Shown one piece after another: positions 11,671 through 23,435 of a stretch of 64,000 nucleotides of DNA. A program made the translations under genes and the position numbers. The DNA comes from Pratylenchus scribneri (lineage: Eukaryota; Nematoda; Chromadorea; Rhabditida; Pratylenchidae), in contig JAQSEB010000023.1 in assembly GCA_030063045.1 (NCBI GenBank), forward strand, positions 5,022,001 through 5,086,000, written 5' to 3'. Under the pieces are notes generated by a model. It saw only the letters and a program-made list of their open reading frames with translations, was not told where the DNA came from and made no database searches. Numbering within the stretch: position 1 is the stretch's first letter; every line of letters starts with the position of its first letter.

Positions 11671-12522
11671 TTTATATAATCTTTTAGTTTCAAAATAATT
11701 TTTGAATTTTGCTAATTTTTAGAAGAATTAGCACAAAAGAAACCAGAAAATAAATTGATACTATTTTTTTTCAATGCCGGACTTTTGAGTTTTGCTGACA
11801 ATGAGAAGATGGACTCGGAAATTACTAATCTAATGTGAACATTTTTCTTCATATTATTTATTTTGCTAAAAGGTTTAATAATTATGAGTATTTAATATTT
11901 ACTATTTAACAAGATATTATGTTCAATGTTTTCAGTCGAGAATCGAGATATCCGCGGTCAAATTGGATATTTAAATTTGATTTAAAAAATGGAATTTATT
12001 TGTTGGAAAATTTCCAAATTAAATATTCTAATGAAATTTTTGTGAAATTGAGAATTATGAATAATAATTAAAGTGATAAGAAGCAGTCTGCTTTAATCGA
12101 AAAATACATCTGTTCTTTTTCCAACAATTTGATTTTTTCCTTGTTCCACTGACTCAATTCTCTCCTCCCGTTTTTATACTGTTCCAAGATTTATAGAACA
12201 GAACAAGAAGAGGAACAGATGAAAAATAAGTTGAAATATGAACATGTAAATAAACACCTGCTGAGCACTGCTGGTTAAAAGAGAATAGTAGGAAAGAATC
12301 AGCAAGCAAGAAAGCCACTGGACTGAGGACAATTTAATACTTTGTTAATCTTTATGTAAATTAAATTGTGATTAATTAAATTATATTATTATCACAAATT
12401 CAGATCTAATAAGTAAATTTATATAATTGTTAGAATTTAAAATTGTAATTATGTTGAAAGTTGTATTAATTTTATAATGGATTAATGTTAACAAATCAGT
12501 CCTCAAATATAATTATTCATTT
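11671..12522. other. Spacer between the two receptor copies
   Basis: AT-rich, no gene seen. A run of mirrored purine/pyrimidine text at 12110-12220 (gaacaagaagaggaacaga and its near complement) is the only structure. Confidence 0.4.
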
Positions 12523-13249
12523 TTAATTGATAAAATTATTATTCTTTGGAGTTATCGCAACAATGCTGTTTAAATTTATTATTTGATTTTCATTTCCATT
12601 TCCTTTGACAAATTTTCTCCATATTTTAAAGAATTCTTTCCGAATCGCTTTTCGGTAATCAGAACTAAAAATGAGAAATAATTTAATAAAAATTTAATAA
12701 ATTACCTGCAAAAATATAGTACAGGTGGATTGAAAGCCTGTGCAATTTTATTGGGTAAAATGCCCAATTTTATTATAAAATATTCAATATTTTGAGGAAA
12801 TTTGAAATAGAAAATAACAAAATTGTTGACAATTGGAAATGGAAGCCAACAGAGGACAGTTACGGTCATCAAAACAATCAATGTTCGAAGGAGGCGTTGT
12901 TCCACCGAATTTTGCATAATTTTAACAACTCGAAAATAATTTAATTTAATAATTTAAATTTTTATATCAAAAATATTACTTTTGCATTTGATGAGTGCCA
13001 AAATGAGAAAATAATTGAAAATCATTCCAACATTGGATACAATTTGAATTATCGATTTGATCAATAAAGCAGTGGAATCCATAAAAATTGAGGGCGAACA
13101 TACAAACATTCTTCAAATATAAATATATTTATATTTAATATTAAATTTATTATTTTTACTTTTCATTATTCTCACTCGCATATTTGTACCAATAATAGGG
13201 CAAATATAATGTGCAAATTGCGGGCAATGCTATCAAAACAAAGATGTAG

Positions 13250-13486
13250 TGTTATGTCCGAATGTAGTTTTAATTAATATTTTATCCAATAAATAAAATG
13301 AATAAATACTAATAAATGAAATAATAGATTTGGGAATTCAATATAAAATAACAACAGACTTGGGTCAGACTGAGATGATTTGGGAGGAATGAGGAATGCT
13401 TAAATAGAGGGGAAATACATATTATGCCAAAGGGATATAAGGTCAAATCTTATTTAAATATCAATCCAGTATTCCAATATTCTACA
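13250..13486 (-). repeat. 3' LTR of the Ty3/Gypsy element
   Basis: 237 bp, identical by eye to 17754-17990; flanked outside by the TGTAG duplication and inside by the polypurine tract. Confidence 0.95.
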
Positions 13487-13513
13487 CTCCTTCCCCCTTC
13501 TTTGAGCGAATTT

Positions 13514-16500
13514 TCACGAGGGGTCGAAAATTTGCTTGGCCCTTCTATTTCGATTTGATCTGCGCACAGGCGGCACTTCGGGCTCAATCACCGGCATTTG
13601 CTGTTCCACTGGTTGTTCATTTTCGGGGAGTGCAACTTCAGGATGACCTTCTAATTCCCCTTCTGGATTTTCCTCATCTTCGATGTCCGATTCCTCCTCA
13701 TCTTTGGAAGTCCAATCAGCCTTAAGCTGATCGAAGTGTCTGCGCCAAATTCCACGAGCTGTGCGAATAAGGAACATTGCGGATCCAATTTCCTTCAGAA
13801 TTTTCCCTTGAATCCATTTATGCCCATCACGATAATTTCGAGCAAAAACATTCTGGCCTACTTCAAAGGCTTTCTCTCTGGTCCCTTTATCGAAGTTCCT
13901 TTTCATTCGCTCTTTGTATTTGGACTTTTCGGCCTTTATTTTTCCTTTTGGGGTTGGCTTAACCAAATCCAGTATTGTTCGAAGTTTTCTCCCAAAGAGC
14001 ATTTCAGCTGGTGATATTTTGGTCGCAGAATGTGGAGTAATTCGATATCGGAGTAAAAATTGATCTTTCCCTTCGTCAGGCGAAAAACCATCCTCCATTT
14101 GCAATTTCATTCCATTTTTGAATGATTGAACCATGCGCTCTGCCTCACCATTTGATTGTGGGTGGTACGGCGGCGTCAATGTGTGAATTATTCCTCTTTC
14201 TTCGCAGAATTTCTTCCATTCTGCCGAAGTAAATTGAGTTCCATTATCGGATACAATTTGCTCTGGAATTCCATGAGTGAAGAATAAATTTCGAACTGCC
14301 TTCACTGTTGCTTCGGCTGAGATGGTTCTCATTTTGACAATTTCTGGCCATTTTGATTTTGCATCGACCACAATTAACCACATTGATCCCAAAAATGGCC
14401 CAGCGAAATCCACATGTAAACGCTGCCAAACTTTATCCGGTTCTTCCCATGGGTGCAATGGTACTTGACGTTCTTCGGATGAATTTGATTGACAAATTTT
14501 GCATTCTTTGCGAATTTGCTCAATCTCTTTGTCAATGCCTGGCCACCACATCTTTTGTCTCGCCAAACTTTTCATTCTCACCATTCCTGGGTGAGTTGAA
14601 TGCAAAATTTGGAGCATTCTTTGGCGGAATTTTCTCGGAATCACTGTTCTGCATCCCAACATTATGCATCCTTCAATTATTTCCAATTCATTTCTTGCCA
14701 AATAATATGGATTGAATGATTCTTCAATTTTATTTGGCCAGCCCTTTTCAATCCAATTGATGACCAATTTTAATTCATTGTCATTTTTCGATTCTTCGGC
14801 AATTGCTTTGGCTGTGACCAATAATTTTCCAAGTGCATCTTCTTGAATTTCCTTTATTTCTGCTTGGACTTTATGCACTTCGGCAATTTCTGGGCTAGGC
14901 AGTCTTGACAATCCATCGGCATTGCCAAACTCCTTTGTTGCCACATATTCCATGTCAAAATCATAGCCCATTAAAATCAATGCCCAGCGATGTAATCTTC
15001 TCGCAGCAACAACTGGAATTTCGCCTTTTGGCCCAAAGATTTTCTTCAATGGCTCATGATCCGTCTGGAGAATGAATTTTCTGCCCAGTAAATATTGCTT
15101 GAATTTTTCCACGCCAAATATTATGGCTCTTCCTTCCTTTTCAATTTGTGCATAATTTCGTTCGGCCATGCTCAATGTTTTTGACGCATATGCAATTACG
15201 CCGACCTTTCCATTTTTATCTTTATGGAACAGGACTGCACCAATGCCATAGTCTGAAGCATCTGCGGCCAAGTAAAGTGGCTTTTCCGGATCATAATGGG
15301 CCAATATTTCACTGGATTTTAGCATTTCTTTAATTTCATTGAATGCTTTCTGCTGCCCACTTCCCCATTTCCATTTTACTCCCGTTCGGCGCAATTCATT
15401 GAGTGGTTCTGAAATTGTTGCCATGGCCGGCACAAATTTGCTGTAATAATTCACAAGTCCAAGAAATGATTGGAGTTCTTTCAGATTTTTCGGAGCGGGC
15501 ATTTTCTCAATTGCCTCAATTTTCTTCTCCGAAGTTCGAATGCCATTTTTGTCAATTTTGTGCCCCAAATATTCGACACTTTCTTGCATAAATTGACATT
15601 TTTCTTTCTTCAATTTTAGTCCATTCTTTTGAAATCGTTCGAGGACTTTCACCAGTGTTTCCAAGTGTTCGGTGTCATTTTTTCCAGTGAGAACAACATC
15701 ATCAAAAAATGCACCAACACCATCAATGCCTTGTAATATTTCCTCCATTTTGTGTTGAAAAATGGCAGGCGCACTGGCAACTCCGAATGGCAATCGATTC
15801 ATTTGGAATAATCCTTTGTGTGTGCAAATTGTCAAGCTTTTCTTTGCTTGCTCATCCAATGGCAATTGTAAATAGGCATCTTTGAGATCCAATTTTGTGA
15901 ACTTTTGGCCTCCATTCAATAGACTGAATAATTCCTCCGATCTTGGAATTGGATATTGGTGGATGTCCAGCCATGGATTGACAGTGACTTTATAGTCGGC
16001 GCAAACCCGAATTTGCCCATTTGCTTTGGGTACTATCACAATCGGCGTTGCCCAATCACTCGTTTCCACTGGCGTCACCACCCCATCTTTTTGCCATTGG
16101 TCTAAAACCTGTTCAACATTTGATCGAAGTGAATATGGCACCGGTCTTGGCTTGCAACATTTTGGCTGTGCTCCCTCTTTGAATTTGAGCCCCACTTTTG
16201 TTTTGCAAGTTCCCAAGCCTTCTTTGAAAACCTCCGAATATTTGTTCAGGACGGTATTCAATTCATTTTCAATGGAAATATTTTGAATTGTGCCAATTCC
16301 GAATGCTTTATTTAAGTCAATTTGTAATTCTTGGATCCATGGTCGGCCGCATAAATTCTTCCTCTGGCCATCGACCACATAAACTTCCGATTGGATTGAA
16401 GCACCATTATAGCCAACTTTGACATTTGCAATTCCCATTATTCCATCGATTGGAATTCCTCCATATGCAAATAAACCTCTCTTTTGTTCCAATTTTGGCC

Positions 16501-17500
16501 TTCCAATGAGCTTCCAATCTTGGCTATTCATAATTGTAACGTCAGCCCCGGGATCCAGTTCAAATTGAGCAATTCCATTGTGAACTTTCATTTCAATGAA
16601 CCTCGGTGGCACCAATCCAGTTTGCACCGATTCATTGTTCACTTTGGCAATGGACTTTTGCTTGGCTTCTTCGACATTTATCTGATTAATGCCTTTTCCT
16701 CCTTTATAGGATTTGCCATTATTTGAGCCTTTGGTCCATTTCTCATTTCCATCACTTTTGGTTTTGCACATTTTTGCCCAATGTCCAACTTTTTTGCACT
16801 TATTACACTTGTCATTTTTGTGCGGGCAATTGTTTGACCAATGTTGAGCATTCCCACAGCGATAGCAATTTCCATTCTCAGTTTTCTTGGCATTTTTCGG
16901 CTTTGGGGCTGCTGAGATTTTGGCAATTTCCCCTTTTGCACTGAATGAATTTGAGCCAATAGCCTGAGCATCAACATTGGATTGTTCAAGAATTACCGCC
17001 AATTCAACAGCGTCTTTGAACTTTAAATCCTTGTCGCCTTTCTTGATTAGCTCAGCCCGAATTGTGTCATTCTTGATGCCATTGATAAATAGGGCGGTAA
17101 GGCACATGTCAATGCTGTCCTTCCCCCAATCTGCTTTGGAAATTAAGCTTCGCAATTGAATGGAATAATCTCGGATTGTCTGCCCTCCTTGTTTTGCATT
17201 GAATAATTCATGCCGTTTTGCAGCAATTGATTTAACTTCTCCAAATCTTTCATCCATCAATTTTGTAATTGCATCAAATTCCATTTCGCGAACATCATCC
17301 GGTTGTGCCATCCGACGAAGCTCATCATACACCGGTCCAAGTTCCGAGAAGAATAAGAGCTTTTTTATCTCCGGATCGGTCACACTTTTGAGTTTGATGA
17401 AAAATTCAAACCGTTCAGACCAGCTTTCCCATGACATTTCTGGCGTGTAGGCTCCTGGGCCTTTCCCTGCCTTGATTTTGTTTTCAGCATTGTTTGCCAT
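13514..17500 (-). CDS. Gag-Pol polyprotein of Ty3/Gypsy retrotransposon
   Basis: A single 1328-residue frame from ATG at 17500 (MANNAENKIKAGKGPG), with no frameshift between gag and pol. Domains in order: a gag core; two CCHC zinc knuckles (CYRCGNAQHWSNNC, CNKCKKVGHWAKMC); an aspartic protease with the unusual loop LDPGAD; reverse transcriptase (LDLKDAYLQL, LPFGVASAPA, catalytic FFDD); RNase H (LAADASDYGIGAVL); the HHCC zinc finger of integrase (ending CKICQ); an integrase core with VDFAG, SDNGTQFT and NGEAERM for the three acidic residues; and a basic tail. There is no env-like frame. It resembles the Mag / K02A2.6-type lineage. All core motifs are present, so the enzyme may be active. Confidence 0.95.
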   Translation of the reverse strand: MANNAENKIKAGKGPGAYTPEMSWESWSERFEFFIKLKSVTDPEIKKLLFFSELGPVYDELRRMAQPDDVREMEFDAITKLMDERFGEVKSIAAKRHELFNAKQGGQTIRDYSIQLRSLISKADWGKDSIDMCLTALFINGIKNDTIRAELIKKGDKDLKFKDAVELAVILEQSNVDAQAIGSNSFSAKGEIAKISAAPKPKNAKKTENGNCYRCGNAQHWSNNCPHKNDKCNKCKKVGHWAKMCKTKSDGNEKWTKGSNNGKSYKGGKGINQINVEEAKQKSIAKVNNESVQTGLVPPRFIEMKVHNGIAQFELDPGADVTIMNSQDWKLIGRPKLEQKRGLFAYGGIPIDGIMGIANVKVGYNGASIQSEVYVVDGQRKNLCGRPWIQELQIDLNKAFGIGTIQNISIENELNTVLNKYSEVFKEGLGTCKTKVGLKFKEGAQPKCCKPRPVPYSLRSNVEQVLDQWQKDGVVTPVETSDWATPIVIVPKANGQIRVCADYKVTVNPWLDIHQYPIPRSEELFSLLNGGQKFTKLDLKDAYLQLPLDEQAKKSLTICTHKGLFQMNRLPFGVASAPAIFQHKMEEILQGIDGVGAFFDDVVLTGKNDTEHLETLVKVLERFQKNGLKLKKEKCQFMQESVEYLGHKIDKNGIRTSEKKIEAIEKMPAPKNLKELQSFLGLVNYYSKFVPAMATISEPLNELRRTGVKWKWGSGQQKAFNEIKEMLKSSEILAHYDPEKPLYLAADASDYGIGAVLFHKDKNGKVGVIAYASKTLSMAERNYAQIEKEGRAIIFGVEKFKQYLLGRKFILQTDHEPLKKIFGPKGEIPVVAARRLHRWALILMGYDFDMEYVATKEFGNADGLSRLPSPEIAEVHKVQAEIKEIQEDALGKLLVTAKAIAEESKNDNELKLVINWIEKGWPNKIEESFNPYYLARNELEIIEGCIMLGCRTVIPRKFRQRMLQILHSTHPGMVRMKSLARQKMWWPGIDKEIEQIRKECKICQSNSSEERQVPLHPWEEPDKVWQRLHVDFAGPFLGSMWLIVVDAKSKWPEIVKMRTISAEATVKAVRNLFFTHGIPEQIVSDNGTQFTSAEWKKFCEERGIIHTLTPPYHPQSNGEAERMVQSFKNGMKLQMEDGFSPDEGKDQFLLRYRITPHSATKISPAEMLFGRKLRTILDLVKPTPKGKIKAEKSKYKERMKRNFDKGTREKAFEVGQNVFARNYRDGHKWIQGKILKEIGSAMFLIRTARGIWRRHFDQLKADWTSKDEEESDIEDEENPEGELEGHPEVALPENEQPVEQQMPVIEPEVPPVRRSNRNRRAKQIFDPS

Positions 17501-17753
17501 TTTTTCAAGCCCGATCAATACACAATTGATTCAATTCTAATCACACAGAAAAGAATAGGCTGAATTGAATTGACGATTGAAAATTGCCAAATGGAAGCTG
17601 CACAAGCTTAACTTGTGTGTTGATTTGAATTTATCGATTTGAAGTTTCAATTCACAATCGATTTGACGCTCAAAAATTTTCTTTGACTTTTGATAATTGT
17701 TCGCCGACTGCTTTTTTGATGATTTAATTTTGATTTTGGCTGACTGCGCCAAT

Positions 17754-17990
17754 TGTTATGTCCGAATGTAGTTTTAATTAATATTTTATCCAATAAATAA
17801 AATGAATAAATACTAATAAATGAAATAATAGATTTGGGAATTCAATATAAAATAACAACAGACTTGGGTCAGACTGAGATGATTTGGGAGGAATGAGGAA
17901 TGCTTAAATAGAGGGGAAATACATATTATGCCAAAGGGATATAAGGTCAAATCTTATTTAAATATCAATCCAGTATTCCAATATTCTACA
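17754..17990 (-). repeat. 5' LTR of the Ty3/Gypsy element
   Basis: 237 bp. It would hold the element promoter, read on the minus strand. It ends beside the primer-binding site. Confidence 0.95.
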
Positions 17991-18915
17991 TGTAGTATTT
18001 GGCTTTAGGCCGCATTGTTATTTCTTTGTAACTTTAATATTTTATTTTTATATAATTATTTGGATTCAAAGCATTAATTATAAATTATAATTTTTAAACA
18101 AAATATTCCGGTACATGTCGTCTTAAATTACCCCATTTTCGTTTCTTTTGGTTGCTTCATACATGCTGCCATTCCCAAAATTAATAACCCATGCGCCTAA
18201 CTAATTCCGTAATTTGTCAATTTTCATTCTCTACCATATCATTATATATCTTAATTAATGAAAACACTTTTTGCAAATAAGACTAATATTAATTGTTTAC
18301 ATTTATTCCTATCCGAATTATCGATTACCCATATAAATTTTTCTAATTTGAATTTTTAATTATTAGATTGATGAGCAATAAATATTGATATAATAAATTT
18401 ACCTGACTGGGGCAATTACACTGATCAATCGATCAAAACTGATTATTAGCATTAAAATTTGAATATTTGGTTGCAATAAGGGGCCAATAGATTCCAGGAA
18501 GAGGCAATGGAGTATTGGAATTGGGCCAATGAAGTAAGGGAAAAATTGGAATGTTATCAGAAAAAATTCACAAATTGTGTCCTCAATGGCCAAAATGAAA
18601 ATAAAAATGCCGCAAAACCCGGTAGACAGTAAATTCCTGAATAAAAATTAGCATCAATTAAATATACTGTAGGTAGGTCAAATTTACTTGTTTTTGACGA
18701 TGACAAATGCCAAAAATGCATTCATGCATAATCCAATGGAACAAATGAAGAAGGTGGAAATTGTGAGACACATACTAATTTGATCAATCAAAACTGTATC
18801 CATTTTATTTAAATCTTTTAAAACTTATTAGTTGATTATTAAGAAAATTGACAAAAAAAAAAATATAGTAATTTTGAAAATGAAAAATTATTTGCCATAA
18901 TATCAAAATATGTAC

Positions 18916-20140
18916 CAGGGGTGTTGATTCGTCTCGTACTCGTACTCGTATTACTCGTGATTTTGGGCCTACTCGTACTCGTGTACTCGTACTCGTTTTT
19001 TGGCCCTCGAAACGAGTATTTGGACGAGTATTGAAAAGTGAAGGGGGGACCCTTCACTTTCCCATTTTTCATGAAAATATTGGTTTTCCGATACAAATAA
19101 AAGCAAAATAGCCTTTTATTTTTATTAACTGCCCAAATTAGTGCTCGTCAAAAGGCAAAAAATAAAGTTTTTTGTTTATTAAAATCAAATTGGATATTTT
19201 TCATTCATAGGTTTTTGATTATTTGGATCCAAAAATGAAAAATATTCTTATTGGGGGCGTTCCATTCCGTACTGCGACGCTTGCGGAACCGACACTTGCG
19301 GACGAAACGGATTGAAGCCGAAAGTGATAAAGCTGGGGTGGCATTGTTTACAGCATATTATTAGGCATACAATCAGCTACAAAATGATATCAAAAGTTTT
19401 GGTCACTGTTGAATATTCACCGAGTTATGGCCAAAAATAGTCAAAAACACAATTTTAATTAAACCAACGGTTTTTTTGGCCATAACTCGGAGAATATTCA
19501 ACATTGGCCAATGCTTTTGATGTCATTTTGTAGATAATTTTAAGCCTAATAATATGCTATAAACAATGCCACTCCAGTTTTACTACATTCGACTCCAGAC
19601 CGTTTCGTCCGCAATGTCGGGTCCGCAAGTGTCGGCCAACCATACCACATATTGGTCCGAGGAAAATGCCATCAAATGACCATTGTTGTGCAAATTGGCT
19701 AACAAATTTTTCTCAACACCGGCCACGTCCGCAGAAAGCGAAAGACTCTTTTCTTCGGCTACTGGCCAAATTTTAGCCAATTTGAGAAAGAAATTATTAG
19801 TGGAAAATGTTTAAAAACTCTTATTTTTTTTACACCACAATTTGGCTATTTAGATTTTGATTATTAATTTTATTTTTGCAAAAACAATTTGCTCATATAT
19901 TTTGATTATTAATTTTGGAAAATTTTTTTACTTAAAATTAAATTTATTGGAATTACTCGTACTCGTACTCGTATTACTCGTAATACTCGCGTTTTTGGGC
20001 CTACTCGTACTCGTCTAAAATACTCGTTTCGTGATTTTTGAAAAACTCGTACTCGTAAAAATACTCGTTTCGTGATTTTTGAAAAACTCGTACTCGTAAA
20101 AATACTCGTTTCGTGATTTTCAAGACGAGCAACACCCCTG
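18916..20140. mobile_element. Non-autonomous hAT-like element with CTCGTA repeats at both ends
   Basis: Terminal repeats are CAGGGGTGTTG at 18916 and CAACACCCCTG ending at 20140. The 8-bp duplication ATATGTAC lies at 18908-18915 and 20141-20148. Both subterminal regions carry many copies of ACTCGT/ACGAGT. A degraded frame (minus, 19583-19780) has AEEKSLSLSADVAGVEKNLL, faintly like the hAT dimerisation region. Near 19285-19645 there is a second, internal inverted repeat. Confidence 0.85.
19285..19645. repeat. Fold-back repeat nested inside the hAT-like element
   Basis: The left arm starts CCGACACTTGCGGACGAAAC. The right arm ends in its near complement (GTTTCGTCCGCAATGTCGGG, then TCCGCAAGTGTCGG). 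The inner parts also pair, around GCATTGTTTACAGCATATTA and TAATATGCTATAAACAATGC, and around CCGAGTTATGGCC and GGCCATAACTCGG. Arms are roughly 150 bases and imperfect. Confidence 0.75.
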
Positions 20141-20201
20141 ATATGTACAATAAAAGAAATTAATTTGTCGAAAAACATTAAAATTGGCTTAAAGAGTATT
20201 G

Positions 20202-20446
20202 AAAATGCCGAAAAGCCAAACCATATACTCTATCGATGGATCTCATAAAGACGCGTCGATTGGTATATAATTTGTCATGTTTTAACCAATCTAACTTATA
20301 TGTTTTGAACAAAAAATTAAAAATAGTTTAATACCTTTAATTTTTGATCAACTTGGCCAATTATATATCGAGATATATCGATTGGGTAATGGTTTGAGGG
20401 TGTAGGACAAACCACTAAACATTTATAAGCTTTTTCGGCATTTTTT
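20202..20446. mobile_element. Possible small MITE
   Basis: Inverted ends AAAATGCCGAAAAGC (20202) and GCTTTTTCGGCATTTTTT (ending 20446) enclose about 245 bases without coding potential. No convincing target duplication. Confidence 0.4.
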
Positions 20447-21081
20447 CGGCAATTTCATTGGCTCTTTGACAATGATCATGGAACTACGGATTAATGAATT
20501 TCTGCTCAAAAAATGTTTTTTTATTTCCCCTTTTCCCACCCCCATTTGGCTTTTGGTACAATGAAATATGGTTGATTATTCTAGGAGGGTAAAATTAAAT
20601 TATGGGTAATAATCAGACAGACAGAAAGAGGCTCAAATATAATTATAAATTATGTTTAATATTCAATCGAGACATTTGAAAAGTACATTCCTTCTTGAAA
20701 ATATGAAATTTATGACAAATGGACAATTTTTTATAATATATTATAAATGCAAATGCAATAATTAAGAAAATGGCGAGTATTGTGCTTCTTTATTTATTGC
20801 CAAAAATGCATTGGTCTTTTTTCTTCTTTTAAGGCATAAATTTAATAAAATTGAGCCAAGTACGAAGTAACCAATGATCCGTATTAAAAATACCTATATG
20901 AAGTACACAAAATAAAGATTAAACATTTTTATGGCAATTCTAAACTCCGAATAATATTTGGAAACAAATATAAAAATCCATGATTATTAATATATTCATT
21001 TTTAGGGACCTAAAATATTGAAATCGAGCAAATCCCTCCTTAAATTTACAATCAAATTAAATTGATTAAATTTACTCATTT

Positions 21082-21240
21082 TTAATTGATAAAATTATTA
21101 TTCTTTGGGAGGGGAGTTATTGCAACAATACTGTTCAAATTTATTTGATTTTCATTTCCATTTCCTTTGGCAAATTTTCTCCATATTTTAAGAAATTTTT
21201 TCTGAATTGCTTTTCGTCGGAACTACAAATTATTGGAAAT
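21082..21240 (-). pseudogene. srsx-like receptor remnant C (C-terminal exon only)
   Basis: Homologous to the last exon of receptor B (12664-12523) and even closer to that of copy A (shared CTTTGGGAGGGGAGTTATTG). The start has lost bases (SSDEKQF where the sister has SSDYRKAI), which breaks the frame. No other exon was found upstream. Confidence 0.7.
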
Positions 21241-21353
21241 ATTCTGAAATTTAGATGAAAATGAGAATTAATTAAATGCTTAAGATGAAAATTACTGAGT
21301 TTTTTACATTTATTATCGAAAAATGAATCATCTGTCCTTTTCCTTTTTTTCAA

Positions 21354-22209
21354 GTTATATTTTACATGTTAAAGTGCGGGAGAAAGTAATTCATAATTTG
21401 TGTCTGTGGATAAAAGTGCCAAAGTACGGAAGCTAATTTAATATACTCGATTCATTAAAATATGAATATTGCGAATTTAATTGTGAATTATTAAATTATT
21501 TTATTGTTTCTTTTCATACAAAAAGAAATGAAAATTAAATAAGGACAAAATATAGCAAGACTGATTGAATATATCCAAAAATTGAATAAATTTTGAAAAT
21601 CAAGACTCAGATGCAATAATTTTACCGAAAATTAAAATATTTGTAAAATTCCAAAATTTAATTGGATAATTCAAAAAAAATTAAATTCCATAAATTAGAT
21701 AAAAATCGATTTTTTAATTTTAATAGAAAGTGCAAATAAGCATTATTAAGCTGCATAAATAAAATAATATATAAATGTCATTGGCCATTGATATTTAGAG
21801 GACAAAAGCCGTCAGCTTCATCAATAATTCCATTTTGCACTTTGGCTAATTGAATCCAATCTGCTGCCAGCTCCTTCGACAATCCATTTTGCACTTCTTA
21901 AAAACTATTCTATCTCATGATCTCCCAAATATCACAAATATCCGCTGTGCAATCTAATGGTTCAATTCTATCAAATTTCTGTCAAAAGTTCACTAATTCC
22001 GGGTCCTCTCACATATTTGTGTTTGATCATTTGCCTTATTTGGGTGAACTATAACCAATTTTTTATTGGAAAAGGACGTCAATTCAATGGACTTTGAAGA
22101 AATGAAAAATAAACAATTTGACAAAGTTTTGTCCTAAAAGGGTGAATATAAATTGGTGGCAAATTCGTTCCAAATTATCAAATTTTCTTACCAACTTTTC
22201 CTTCAAAAA
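21354..22209. other. Intergenic, promoter side of the small secreted gene
   Basis: AT-rich, no coding exon recognised. Confidence 0.4.
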
Positions 22210-22456
22210 ATGAATTTCACGTATATTCTCGTTCTGATGGCCTTGTTCCTGTTGATGGCCCCGGTTCCCGCTTTCCCATTCTTTGGTTTTGGCGGTGGTA
22301 AAGATGGTCCCCGTGGTCCATTCGGACGATTCTGGCGTCGCCGTCATACTCCACCTCCAACCTCCACCCCGGCAGTCCCACCGCCGCCTCCTTCAGCAGG
22401 TTTTAATAATTTTTAGATAAAAATAATTTTCAAAAATTTTCTCTTTTTCAGCTTAA
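22210..22456 (+). CDS. Small proline-rich secreted protein (64 aa)
   Basis: Exon 1 is 22210-22399 and exon 2 is just five bases (22452-22456), giving Ala and a stop after a 52-base GT-AG intron. The signal peptide is MNFTYILVLMALFLLMAPVP. The mature part has a Phe/Gly stretch (FPFFGFGGGKDG), a basic cluster (GRFWRRRH) and a proline run. Without splicing it would add four residues after the Ala and stop. Function unknown. It resembles the gene at 23436-23685 in layout. Confidence 0.6.
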
Positions 22457-23435
22457 ATGATTTGGCAATTGTGAAGAAGATTGGCCAAAAGATGAAGAAT
22501 AGAATATATGAATTAAATTAGAAATATATTTCGGATAATTTTAATTAAAAAAATAATTGCAAAAAAATATATAAATGTTAATTATTAAATTTAAAAAAAT
22601 AGAATTTTATTAAATTGTCCTAAATTGAACACTTTTTAATATTATTTTTATATTATTACTTCGTTGGAATTTGGGGTTAAGAATTGAATTAGAATTCTGG
22701 AACCACATGCGATGAATTTGATTATTTTTTACATTGTTTTATGATGCGGTATTTATATTTATAAGATCTGAAATTTTAGTAAGTAAAGTAGAATTAAATG
22801 GACAAAAAGTATTTATTATTTTTCGAACAAATATCAAAGAGTATTCAAAATACTGTATTGCTTTGCTCCTTTAATACTTTAATTCCACACACTCGACTTT
22901 GAGAATGCATAGCTCATGGCAGAGAGAACTTTAAATTTCCCTAAAGCTCTATCAAAAATGTTCACGAATTATAATTTTCCCAATTATTTGATTGGTTGAA
23001 AAAATTCCCCCAAGTATATTAGAGAAAATATCTTATCTTATATAATTTTTTAATTATTTTTCGAATAAAATTATCCTTCAAATTCAAAGTACAATATATC
23101 AAATCTTTCTACCAAATCACACTTGTGCAAAATAAATAAATTTGGGCTTTTCTTGTAAGAATTTTTTTCTTCTCTCTTAAATCGAAATCGATCGAATGCT
23201 CTTCAATTGAATAAATTTTGTAATCATATAATATTTATAATTAACATTTATTCATTCAAAATATAACCAATGAAATGAATAAACAAATCACAATCAAATT
23301 TAACAAAAATATTTTATCCATTTTCCATATAATAAATTTAATTTAATTCATTTATCAAGCCACTCTTTGACTTCATTCATCTTCAAATTCACTGGTCTAT
23401 TCTGAAAATTAATTAAAATGAAATGAAAAAAATTT
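22457..23435. other. Spacer between two convergent small genes
   Basis: AT-rich, with AATAAA-like signals at both sides; no gene seen. Confidence 0.4.

Larger units (their letters stand above)
13250..17990 (-). mobile_element. Intact Ty3/Gypsy LTR retrotransposon
   Basis: Two 237-bp LTRs (13250-13486 and 17754-17990) look identical. They begin TG and end CA. The target site TGTAG is duplicated at 13245-13249 and 17991-17995. Read on the minus strand, a primer-binding site starting TGGCGCAGTCAGCC follows the 5' LTR (17751 downward), and a purine tract GAAGGGGGAAGGAG precedes the 3' LTR. One long open frame lies between. Matching LTRs plus an unbroken frame mean a recent, possibly still mobile insertion. 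Confidence 0.95.
12523..18803 (-). pseudogene. srsx-like chemoreceptor copy B, split by an LTR retrotransposon
   Basis: Six exons: 18803-18688, 18636-18403, 18031-17991 joined across the insertion to 13244-13160, 13110-12980, 12928-12706, 12664-12523. All splice phases close and the lengths add to 972 bases (323 aa plus stop) once the element and one TSD copy are left out. Seven membrane segments can be followed: TM1 MDTVLIDQISMCLTISTFF, TM3 with SFDRLISVIAPV, TM4 AKYYIFVLIALPA, TM5 MIFNYFLILALIKCK, TM6 VLMTVTVLCWLPFPIVNN, TM7 NKIAQAFNPPVLYFC. The layout fits a nematode rhodopsin-like (srsx-type) chemosensory receptor. The retroelement sits in the TM4 exon, so the product is presumably lost. 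Confidence 0.85.

Noticed and set aside
13736..17450. Plus-strand frames across the retrotransposon
   Set aside because: Antisense shadows of the minus-strand Gag-Pol frame.
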